A DNA stretch of 5,092 bases, from assembly GCA_903924005.1 (NCBI GenBank), contig CAIXZV010000152.1, positions 1 to 5,092 of the forward strand, given 5' to 3'. The translations under genes and the position numbers were made by a program. Of the stretch, positions 1 through 4,721 are shown piece by piece. Below the pieces are notes generated by a model, which worked only from the letters and a program-made list of their open reading frames with translations, was not told where the DNA came from and did no database searches. Source of the stretch: an uncultured Chloroflexota bacterium (lineage in GTDB: Bacteria > Chloroflexota > Limnocylindria > Limnocylindrales > CSP1-4). The first letter of the stretch is position 1, and each line of letters starts with the position of its first letter.

Positions 1-1035
1 GGCAAGGGCGGTGCAGCAGGCGTGTCCGCCATCGTGATGATGCTGCTCTGGGCTGCAAGCGGCCTAAGCATCGGTGGCCCGCTCGTCACGCTCAGCCCGT
101 TCCACTGGACCGCCGAGATGATCCCGCTGGTGGGTCTTTACGCGTGGCCCGGCGTGATCCTCACGGGCGTCCTGGGCGTGGTGCTGCTGGTTGTGGGCGT
201 GGAGCTGTTTGTGCGCCGCGACATGGGCGTGACGATGGGCCTCTCGCTGCCCGGCCTGCCGCAGGACCTGCTTGGCGTCCGCGGTCCCATCAGCCGCGCG
301 ATTGGCGATCAGCTGCCGCGGGCCATCGCCTGGGGTCTGGGGATTGCGCTCTGGAGCGCGCTGCTGGCCTCGCTTGTGGGCTCGTTCACCACCCAGCTCA
401 CCGGGGAGCAGAACCTCACCCAGATCTTTAGCCAGATCTTCAAGGGGTACGACTTCTCCAACGCCGGGGGCTGGATGCAGCTCTATGCCGAGCTCTTCTA
501 CATCTTTGTGGGTCTTGCGGCGGCCACCTTTGTGTCGAAATGGGCGTCGGACGAGACCGACGGCCGGCTTGAGGCCGTTATCTCCGGAACCGTCACGCGC
601 GCCCGATGGGTGGTTGCCGGCGGGATCGCGGCGCTGGTCTCGGTGGTGATCATGACCGTGCTGTTTGCGCTGGGGATTGTCCTCGGGGCGGCGTCCGGCG
701 GCAGCGGGGCCGGTGATGCGGTGCTTGGTTCAGCCTCGCTTGGCCTGTTCGCGGCCGCGATGGTGGGCGTGGGCGTTGCGGTGGGCGGCCTCTGGCGAAC
801 GTCGCTGGCGGCCGAGGTCACGGCCGTCGTGGTGATTGCCACGTACCTGATCGGGATGTTTGGCCCCGCGCTCAACTGGCCCAACTGGGTGACGCAGCTT
901 GCGCTGACCAACCATGTTGGCAAGCCGATGATTGGCCAGTGGGACATGACGGGCGTTGTTGCGTCCCTCGTGATCGCGGTGGGCGGCATTGCGCTGGGCG
1001 CGTGGGGCGCAAGCCGGCGCGACATCGAGCGCTAG
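1..1035 (+). CDS. ABC-2 type exporter permease, C-terminal part (5' end outside window)
   Basis: Membrane subunit of an ABC exporter; the substrate cannot be told from sequence. The reading frame is open from base 1, so the GTG at 22 is probably internal and the true start lies upstream. The visible 344 residues contain about eight hydrophobic segments. Early on, a membrane span ends in VELFVRRDMG, and the protein ends GAWGASRRDIER. These two similar 'span plus RRD' endings fit the large two-halved permeases of the polyketide-antibiotic exporter type (COG3559-like, roughly 500-550 residues), of which this would be the end of half one and all of half two. The motif SDETDGRLEAVISGTVTRARW matches the cytoplasmic 'DE..GRLE..L...V.R.RW' loop typical of that group. 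Its ATPase is expected just upstream. The family-level call is firm; the drug-export role is inferred. Confidence 0.85.
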   Translation, partial: GKGGAAGVSAIVMMLLWAASGLSIGGPLVTLSPFHWTAEMIPLVGLYAWPGVILTGVLGVVLLVVGVELFVRRDMGVTMGLSLPGLPQDLLGVRGPISRAIGDQLPRAIAWGLGIALWSALLASLVGSFTTQLTGEQNLTQIFSQIFKGYDFSNAGGWMQLYAELFYIFVGLAAATFVSKWASDETDGRLEAVISGTVTRARWVVAGGIAALVSVVIMTVLFALGIVLGAASGGSGAGDAVLGSASLGLFAAAMVGVGVAVGGLWRTSLAAEVTAVVVIATYLIGMFGPALNWPNWVTQLALTNHVGKPMIGQWDMTGVVASLVIAVGGIALGAWGASRRDIER

Positions 1036-1050
1036 CGCCGCTCAGCGGCG
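1036..1050 (+). terminator. stem-loop directly after the permease stop codon
   Basis: CGCCGC, loop TCA, GCGGCG: a perfect six-base-pair GC stem starting at the base after the TAG stop. No T-tract follows, so it is not a classic intrinsic terminator. It may end or stabilise the permease transcript. Confidence 0.35.
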
Positions 1051-1058
1051 AGGCCCGT

Positions 1059-1087
1059 CCGGAATGCTCGCCACGCGGGCGTTCTGG
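1059..1087 (+). repeat. REP-like palindrome, copy A
   Basis: Left arm CCGGAATGCTCG (1059-1070), loop CCACG, right arm CGGGCGTTCTGG (1076-1087). All 12 positions pair if three G-U wobbles are allowed in plus-strand RNA. The left arm is identical to that of copy B. Confidence 0.7.
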
Positions 1088-1162
1088 AAGAACTCGGGCT
1101 GCTCTGCGGGTAGCCGCGCGTCGTGCGGAGCGTGGCGGCGTGCGGCAGCGGTGTCGCGTGTT

Positions 1163-1192
1163 CCGGAATGCTCGCCTCACGAGCGCTATCGG
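1163..1192 (+). repeat. REP-like palindrome, copy B
   Basis: Left arm CCGGAATGCTCG (1163-1174), loop CCTCA, right arm CGAGCGCTATCGG (1180-1192). Its own arms pair only partly (inner GCTCG/CGAGC), but both pair perfectly with copy C. The 19 bases at 1158-1176 (GTGTTCCGGAATGCTCGCC) recur at 1299-1317 before copy D with one change. Confidence 0.7.
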
Positions 1193-1200
1193 CCCACGCC

Positions 1201-1231
1201 CCGGATAGCGCTCGCCACCTGAGCATTCCGG
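1201..1231 (-). repeat. REP-like palindrome, copy C (inverted partner of B)
   Basis: CCGGATAGCGCTCG (1201-1214), then CCACCT, then GAGCATTCCGG (1221-1231). Apart from one extra base and the central loop it is the reverse complement of copy B, eight bases away, so B and C together form a 69-base inverted repeat with two perfect 11-bp blocks. Bases 1209-1233 are a perfect 25-bp direct repeat of 1310-1334 in copy D. Confidence 0.7.
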
Positions 1232-1253
1232 CCGAACGGGGCTGCCAGACGGC

Positions 1254-1282
1254 GCATAACGCTCCCCGGGCGGGCATCCCGG
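1254..1282 (+). repeat. degenerate REP-like copy E
   Basis: It has the same 12-5-12 geometry as copy A. The right arm CGGGCATCCCGG (1271-1282) matches copy A's right arm at 9 of 12 bases. The left arm GCATAACGCTCC (1254-1265) matches copy D's left arm at 8 of 12. The arms pair poorly with each other, so this looks like an eroded copy. Confidence 0.4.
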
Positions 1283-1303
1283 ACAAACTGCCGGGCGGGT
1301 GTT

Positions 1304-1332
1304 CCGGAACGCTCGCCACCTGAGCATTCCGG
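1304..1332 (+). repeat. REP-like palindrome, copy D
   Basis: Left arm CCGGAACGCTC (1304-1314), loop GCCACCT, right arm GAGCATTCCGG (1322-1332). The arms pair at 10 of 11 positions. The single exception (C opposite A) becomes a G-U wobble in minus-strand RNA. It is directly followed by the 9-bp tandem array. Confidence 0.7.
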
Positions 1333-1334
1333 CC

Positions 1335-1370
1335 AAACCCGCCAAACCCGCCAAACCCGCCAAACCGGCC
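1335..1370. repeat. 9-bp tandem repeat, AAACCCGCC x3 plus AAACCGGCC
   Basis: Three identical 9-bp units (1335-1343, 1344-1352, 1353-1361) are followed by a one-base variant (1362-1370). After copy C the sequence reads CCGGCCGAACG (1228-1238), and the same 11 bases occur at 1365-1375 at the end of this array. The array therefore looks like an expansion inserted after copy D's CCGGCC. The minus strand carries regularly spaced GG and GGG runs. Confidence 0.85.
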
Positions 1371-1402
1371 GAACGCGCGGCGGGTGGCAGCCGCCCGGCC
1401 GA

Positions 1403-1408
1403 TAGACT
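1403..1408 (+). promoter_or_regulatory. -10 box of a probable leaderless promoter
   Basis: TAGACT fits TANNNT and is followed by exactly six bases before the ATG at 1415, which would place the transcription start on the A of the start codon. There is no purine-rich ribosome site before that ATG and no clear -35 box. The same geometry occurs before the minus-strand transporter at 4422. Confidence 0.6.
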
Positions 1409-1414
1409 CGTCTG

Positions 1415-2308
1415 ATGGACTCACTGGCCCTCGCGTGCGTGCTCGTCTCGGCGGTCCTGCACGCGTCCTGGAACATCCTGCTCAAGACGGCAGGCGATCC
1501 GCTCCGGACAGCAACTTTCGGGATGCTCACAGCGTCGGCTGTCCTGCTGCCGGCGGCATCCGTGGGCTGGTGGCTTGCGGGCCAGCCCGCAATCCCGCTG
1601 CAGGGCTGGGTGCTCGGCGTCATCTCTGGCCTTGTGGAGGTGGCGTACTTCGTTTTTCTTGCGGCCGCGTATCGTCGCGGCGACCTGTCCGTCGTCTCGC
1701 CGCTGGCCAGAGGCAGCGCGCCGCTGCTGATGGTGGCGGTGGGCGTGGGCTTGTTGGGTGAGCGGCTGGCGCCCCCGTCCTTCGCCGGCGTTGGCATCCT
1801 CCTTGCCGGGCTCCTCACGATCCAGCGTCCGTGGCGGCTGCTGCGCGGCTCTCACGCTGCCCATCGCGGCGCCGCCGGCTTTGCGCTTCTCACCGGGCTG
1901 ATGATCGCCACGTACACCAGCATTGACCGCGTGGGCTCACAACTCATGGCCCCGTGGCTCTACGTCGCGATCCTGTGGGGCGTGGGCGCCGGCGGTCTGG
2001 CCGTTGTGGGCTGGCTTCGGCCTCGGATTGCCGGCGGGATGTTTGCTCCGCCCCCGATGCCGTTCAGCGTGGGGAAGGCGGTGGTTGGCGGCCTGATGAC
2101 GCTTGGCGCGTATCTGCTTGTCCTGTTTGCGCTTTCGCGCGCCGAGGTGTCGCTTGTTGGTCCGCTCCGTGAGTCGTCTGTCCTGCTGACGTCCGCCTGG
2201 GGGATCCTCCGCCTTCGGGAGGCGGCGGGCCGTCGAGAGATCGCCATTCGGCTGGTGGGTTCCCTCATGGTGCTGACCGGGGTCCTCACGCTCGCAATCG
2301 CGGGCTGA
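1415..2308 (+). CDS. EamA/DMT-superfamily inner-membrane transporter
   Basis: A 297-residue integral membrane protein of the drug/metabolite transporter superfamily; the substrate is unknown. About ten hydrophobic helices cover nearly the whole chain, and the length matches two-domain EamA carriers (about 290-310). The first helix carries HASWNILLK (16-24), a signature common in one EamA branch. The internal duplication is visible as SVVSPLARGSAPLL (93-106) and SLVGPLRESSVLLT (246-259), each sitting before a helix at the equivalent place in its half. A basic cytoplasmic linker (about 139-151, RPWRLLRGSHAAHR) separates the halves. The ATG lacks a Shine-Dalgarno site but sits six bases after a -10 box, so translation is probably leaderless. 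It is followed on the same strand by fgd after 82 bp. It could be a metabolite or amino-acid exporter; this is not resolvable here. Confidence 0.88.
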   Translation: MDSLALACVLVSAVLHASWNILLKTAGDPLRTATFGMLTASAVLLPAASVGWWLAGQPAIPLQGWVLGVISGLVEVAYFVFLAAAYRRGDLSVVSPLARGSAPLLMVAVGVGLLGERLAPPSFAGVGILLAGLLTIQRPWRLLRGSHAAHRGAAGFALLTGLMIATYTSIDRVGSQLMAPWLYVAILWGVGAGGLAVVGWLRPRIAGGMFAPPPMPFSVGKAVVGGLMTLGAYLLVLFALSRAEVSLVGPLRESSVLLTSAWGILRLREAAGRREIAIRLVGSLMVLTGVLTLAIAG

Positions 2309-2332
2309 GTGCGACAATCGGGCACGCCCCGG

Positions 2333-2368
2333 CACCGCACCGAACACCGCGCCCCACACCGCGCCGCA
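2333..2368 (+). repeat. three 12-bp imperfect tandem repeats before fgd
   Basis: CACCGCACCGAA, CACCGCGCCCCA and CACCGCGCCGCA follow one another without gaps, with CACCGC at exact 12-base spacing. The array lies 22 bases before the fgd start, inside its probable leader. It is almost free of G-rich purine runs, so it stays apart from the Shine-Dalgarno site. Confidence 0.65.
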
Positions 2369-2379
2369 AGACATCGCGC

Positions 2380-2385
2380 AAGGAG
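2380..2385 (+). promoter_or_regulatory. ribosome binding site of fgd
   Basis: AAGGAG, five bases before the ATG at 2391. It fixes the start, which also agrees with residue numbering in the family. It contrasts with the two transporters, which have no such site. Confidence 0.8.
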
Positions 2386-2390
2386 CCCCA

Positions 2391-3395
2391 ATGCCCGCCC
2401 TCAAACTCGGCTACAAGGCCTCGGCCGAGCAGTTTCCGCCCCAGCGCCTCCTGAACCTCGCGGTGGCGGCGGAAGACGCGGGCTTCGATTCCGTCTGGAC
2501 GAGCGACCATTTCCAGCCTTGGCGCCACACCGACGGCCACGCCCCCAACGCCCTTGTCTGGCTTGGCGCGGCATCGCAGGCCACCAAGCGTGTGGTGCTT
2601 GGGACCAGCGTCCTCACGCCCTCGTTTCGCTACAACCCGGCCATCGTGGCGCAGGCGTTTGGGACGCTGGGCTGCCTTGCGCCCGGCCGCGTGATCCTGG
2701 GTGTGGGCACCGGCGAGAGCCTCAACGAGGTCCCGGTGGGCGTGGTGTGGCCGGAGCAGGCGGAGCGCTTCGCCCGCCTGAAGGAGTCCGTCCAGCTGAT
2801 CCAGCAGCTCTGGCGAGGCGATCGGCTCACCATCGAGGGCGAGTACTACCGCACCTCCAACGCCACCATCTACGACCGTCCCGAGGAGCCTGTTCCGGTC
2901 TATATCGCGGCATCCGGGCCAGCCGCGGCAAGGCTCGCCGGGCGCATCGCCGACGGGTTCATCTGCACCAGCGGCAAGGGCGCTGAGCTCTACGTGGACA
3001 CCCTGCTGCCAGGACTCGCCGAGGGTGCAGAGAAGGCCGGCCGCGACGTGGCAGCCCTAGACAAGATGATCGAGATGAAGGTCTCTTTCGACACCGACGG
3101 CGCGCGCGCGATGGAGGACACGAAGGTCTGGGCGGCGCTTGCGCTCACAGCCGAGCAGAAGATGGGCATCCACGACGCGCTTGAGATGGAGGAGGCAGCC
3201 AAGCTTGCCGAACCCGTGGCACACCGCCGCTGGCTTGTCTCGTCAGACCCGGACGAGCATATCGAGCAGATTGCGCCGTACCTTGCCTATGGGTTCAACC
3301 ACCTGGTGTTCCACTTCCCGGGGAGCGACCAGGAGGCCGCGATCAAGCGCTACGGCGAGCTGATCCTGCCGCGGCTGCGCGCCCGCTTCGGCTGA
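2391..3395 (+). CDS. fgd: F420-dependent glucose-6-phosphate dehydrogenase
   Basis: A cytosolic luciferase-like (TIM-barrel) oxidoreductase. It oxidises glucose-6-phosphate to 6-phosphogluconolactone and reduces coenzyme F420 to F420H2, supplying F420-dependent reductases. At 334 residues it is close to the mycobacterial enzyme (336). From memory of that protein, the N-terminus LKLGYKASAEQF and the blocks SDHFQPWRH, LGTSVLTPSFRYNPA, GVGTGESLNE, DGFICTSGKG, LTAEQK and NHLVFH are closely shared. Catalytic and F420-site residues line up: D39, H40, W44, S73 and T76, E109 and N112. The phosphate-binding lysines and arginine appear as K196, K257 and R280, shifted by two or three because the loop after E113 is two residues shorter. 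F420 use and the substrate are inferred from these matches. A related F420-dependent family member with another substrate is the main alternative. The gene is convergent with the next transporter. Confidence 0.88.
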   Translation: MPALKLGYKASAEQFPPQRLLNLAVAAEDAGFDSVWTSDHFQPWRHTDGHAPNALVWLGAASQATKRVVLGTSVLTPSFRYNPAIVAQAFGTLGCLAPGRVILGVGTGESLNEVPVGVVWPEQAERFARLKESVQLIQQLWRGDRLTIEGEYYRTSNATIYDRPEEPVPVYIAASGPAAARLAGRIADGFICTSGKGAELYVDTLLPGLAEGAEKAGRDVAALDKMIEMKVSFDTDGARAMEDTKVWAALALTAEQKMGIHDALEMEEAAKLAEPVAHRRWLVSSDPDEHIEQIAPYLAYGFNHLVFHFPGSDQEAAIKRYGELILPRLRARFG

Positions 3396-3429
3396 GGTTC
3401 GGGCGGCCGCCGGGTTCGGGCGGCCGCCG
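3396..3429 (+). repeat. perfect 17-bp tandem duplication
   Basis: GGTTCGGGCGGCCGCCG occurs at 3396-3412 and again at 3413-3429, starting at the base after the fgd stop codon. Each copy contains the 10-bp palindrome GGCGGCCGCC. Confidence 0.9.
3402..3428 (+). terminator. GC-only hairpin downstream of fgd
   Basis: GGCGGCCGCC (3402-3411), loop GGGTTCG, GGCGGCCGCC (3419-3428): a perfect ten-base-pair stem made by the tandem duplication, six bases after the fgd stop. There is no T-run, so it would act as a T-less terminator or an RNA end stabiliser. Because it is symmetric it could serve transcripts from both convergent genes. Confidence 0.45.
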
Positions 3430-3431
3430 GG

Positions 3432-3507
3432 GTCGCGCCGCGCCGTCCAGGTCAGGCCGCGCCGCCCGGATCAGGCCACGCCGCCCCGGTCAGGCCGCGG
3501 CGGCCCT
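3432..3507. repeat. four imperfect 19-bp tandem repeats reaching into the transporter 3' end
   Basis: Units lie at 3432-3450, 3451-3469, 3470-3488 and 3489-3507. The type unit is GTCAGGCCGCGCCGCCCGG, and the other units match it at 15 or 16 of 19 bases. The last unit contains the stop codon and final alanine codons of the minus-strand transporter. Units two and three repeat its reversed GGCCTGA, so the gene's end appears to have been copied outward. Confidence 0.7.
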
Positions 3508-4422
3508 ATTTGAGCGGCGGCCCCAAAGCTGCCGCAGGGCTGAGCCAGACGAGACGATGGCGATGCCGGCCACGATCAGCGCGGTGCCGCCAATGCGGTT
3601 GGGCGTGATGGGATCTCCTAGCACGAGCGCGCCCGCTGCGATCCCCACGACCGGCAGCAGGTACGACACCGTTGATGTCCGTGTGGCGCCCCAGTGCGAC
3701 AGGATGGTGAAGTAGCACAGGTAAGCGGCTCCCGAGCCAAGCAGGCCCAGCCAGGCGATGGCGACAAAGGCCTCAGGCGCCGGATGCACCCGGCTGAACG
3801 GCTGGTCCACGATCAGCGCAAGCGGCACGATGATTGCTGCGGCAAAGCCCACCTGGAACAGCGCCGGGACCATCGGCCGCAGCCCGCGCACGTTGCGCCG
3901 TGCATAGATGTTGCCCGCGGCGTAGCTGATGGTGGAGCCCAGCATCATGAGCTCGCCCGGCACGTTGCCCGCGAGGCCTGACGTGAGCCCCGGCGCCACA
4001 AGCCAGATGACGCCCGCAAAGCCGATGGCCAGACCGATGAGCTTGCCTGCGGTCAACCCCTCCTCCGGCAGGAAGAACGGCGTGAGGATGATGACGCCAA
4101 GGGGCACGCCAGAGTTGAGGATGGAGGCGAGCGCCGAGTCGATGGATTGCTCGCCCACGGTGATCAGGGTGAACGGGATAACGATGTTGATCACGCTCAT
4201 GACAAGCAGGTGGCCGTACTGGCGGCGGCTGCGAGGCAACTCCTGGCGTGCGATGGCCACGACGATGGCGAGGAAGATGAACCCCATCGTCAGGCGGCCG
4301 GCGATCAGCGTGAGCGGCGGTAGCGTCTCCACGCCAATCTTGATCCACAGATAGCTGGTTCCCCACAGGAAGCCCAGGGCAAGAAAGGGGAGCCAAACCC
4401 ACGTGGTTGCCGATCGCTGCAT
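3490..4422 (-). CDS. second EamA/DMT-superfamily transporter
   Basis: A 310-residue inner-membrane carrier with about ten hydrophobic helices and the usual length of a two-domain EamA protein. Helix one carries GFLWGTSYLWIKIG (17-30), the classic EamA opening motif. The central NIYARRNVRG marks the basic turn early in the second half, and the pair SALASILNSGVPLG / TSTVSYLLPVVGIAAG shows the internal repeat. The tail ends RRSNRAAAA, a short basic stretch on what would be the cytoplasmic side. The start at 4422 was chosen over an in-frame ATG at 4500 because the extra 26 residues are polar and unlike the family, and because a -10 box lies exactly six bases before 4422. It is not a close copy of the transporter at 1415. 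Substrate unknown; amino-acid or metabolite export is common in the family. Confidence 0.88.
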   Translation of the reverse strand: MQRSATTWVWLPFLALGFLWGTSYLWIKIGVETLPPLTLIAGRLTMGFIFLAIVVAIARQELPRSRRQYGHLLVMSVINIVIPFTLITVGEQSIDSALASILNSGVPLGVIILTPFFLPEEGLTAGKLIGLAIGFAGVIWLVAPGLTSGLAGNVPGELMMLGSTISYAAGNIYARRNVRGLRPMVPALFQVGFAAAIIVPLALIVDQPFSRVHPAPEAFVAIAWLGLLGSGAAYLCYFTILSHWGATRTSTVSYLLPVVGIAAGALVLGDPITPNRIGGTALIVAGIAIVSSGSALRQLWGRRSNRAAAA

Positions 4423-4428
4423 CGCGGC

Positions 4429-4434
4429 AGCATA
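4429..4434 (-). promoter_or_regulatory. -10 box of a probable leaderless promoter (minus strand)
   Basis: Read on the minus strand this is TATGCT, then six bases (GCCGCG), then the ATG at 4422. No Shine-Dalgarno site precedes the ATG. Geometry is identical to the promoter at 1403-1408. Confidence 0.6.
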
Positions 4435-4438
4435 CCGG

Positions 4439-4464
4439 TCTTGGCCCACGACGATAGGCCAAGA
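4439..4464. promoter_or_regulatory. operator-like inverted repeat upstream of the minus-strand transporter
   Basis: TCTTGGCC (4439-4446) and GGCCAAGA (4457-4464) are perfect eight-base arms with a ten-base spacer. If transcription starts at the ATG of 4422, the palindrome covers about -17 to -42, overlapping where a -35 box would be. The position fits a dimeric regulator; no regulator gene is in view. Confidence 0.45.
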
Positions 4465-4488
4465 GCGCGGCGTGGGCCGGCCAGTGGA

Positions 4489-4618
4489 CCAACTGCGCAC
4501 CGCCGAGGCTGATCGGTCCGTTCAGGGCGCCACCTGAGCGCTGCGGGGTCCGAAACCTGCCAGCCACCGCGCACGCGGCCCTCCCGATGGCCCAGATGTG
4601 CGAGGACTGCGCAGTTGG
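4489..4618. repeat. 11-bp inverted repeat enclosing 108 bases
   Basis: CCAACTGCGCA (4489-4499) and TGCGCAGTTGG (4608-4618) are exact reverse complements. No flanking target duplication is visible. The enclosed segment has no convincing gene. It could be a small foldback element or paired regulator sites. Confidence 0.6.
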
Positions 4619-4621
4619 CCT

Positions 4622-4652
4622 TCTGGACGGCCCGACATCTGGACGGCCCGAC
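4622..4652 (+). repeat. 15-bp direct repeat upstream of the ABC ATPase gene
   Basis: TCTGGACGGCCCGAC at 4622-4636 and again, identical, at 4638-4652, one base apart. It ends two bases before a TTGACG hexamer, so it lies where an activator would bind. Confidence 0.8.
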
Positions 4653-4653
4653 C

Positions 4654-4682
4654 TTGACGCGCAGGCCCAGACGGCATCAACT
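4654..4682 (+). promoter_or_regulatory. candidate promoter of the ABC ATPase gene
   Basis: TTGACG (4654-4659) matches five of six bases of a -35 box. Seventeen bases later comes TCAACT (4677-4682), a weak -10 match. This would give a leader of roughly 30 bases. Confidence 0.3.
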
Positions 4683-4695
4683 GGTGGTGTAGTTG
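4678..4695. promoter_or_regulatory. small inverted repeat near the putative start of transcription
   Basis: CAACT (4678-4682), eight bases, AGTTG (4691-4695). The arms are short, so it could be chance, but they overlap the candidate -10 box, and AGTTGG is also part of the arm at 4608-4618. Confidence 0.25.
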
Positions 4696-4710
4696 GCCGC
4701 CAGACAGCGA

Positions 4711-4716
4711 AGGGAG
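4711..4716 (+). promoter_or_regulatory. ribosome binding site of the ABC ATPase
   Basis: AGGGAG, five bases before GTG at 4722. It decides this GTG start, as no other start with such a site lies nearby in frame. Confidence 0.7.
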
Positions 4717-4721
4717 CGCCC

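Larger units (their letters stand above)
1036..1414. other. 379-bp non-coding region packed with hairpins and repeats
   Basis: No convincing gene is present; the open frames crossing it are low-complexity shadows. In order it holds the post-stop stem-loop, palindrome A (1059-1087) and a local fold around GCTCTGC 1101-1107 pairing with GCGGAGC 1125-1131, which encloses a small GCGG-GTAG-CCGC hairpin at 1106-1117. Next come palindromes B (1163-1192) and C (1201-1231), degenerate copy E (1254-1282), copy D (1304-1332), a 9-bp tandem repeat (1335-1370), and the promoter of the downstream transporter. The arrangement resembles clustered REP/BIME-type elements rather than a coding remnant. Confidence 0.8.

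Noticed and set aside
1333..1377. CRISPR array
   Set aside because: The 9-bp units are contiguous with no unique spacers and are far shorter than CRISPR repeats.
1032..1424. Minus-strand open frame with a GFGGFGGFG stretch in the intergenic region
   Set aside because: The glycine-phenylalanine run is only the translation of the 9-bp tandem repeat, and the rest is arginine/proline-rich shadow sequence with no family resemblance.
2313..2318. GACAAT as a firm -10 box for fgd
   Set aside because: There is no -35 partner and the match is partial. Co-transcription with the upstream transporter is equally possible, so it is mentioned only as a possibility.
4423..4500. 26-residue N-terminal extension of the second DMT transporter (start at 4500)
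   Set aside because: The extra residues are polar and proline/arginine-rich, unlike the family, and a -10 box sits six bases before the ATG at 4422.
4489..4618. Insertion sequence with terminal inverted repeats
   Set aside because: There is no transposase and no flanking direct duplication: bases just outside the arms differ. Kept only as an inverted repeat.
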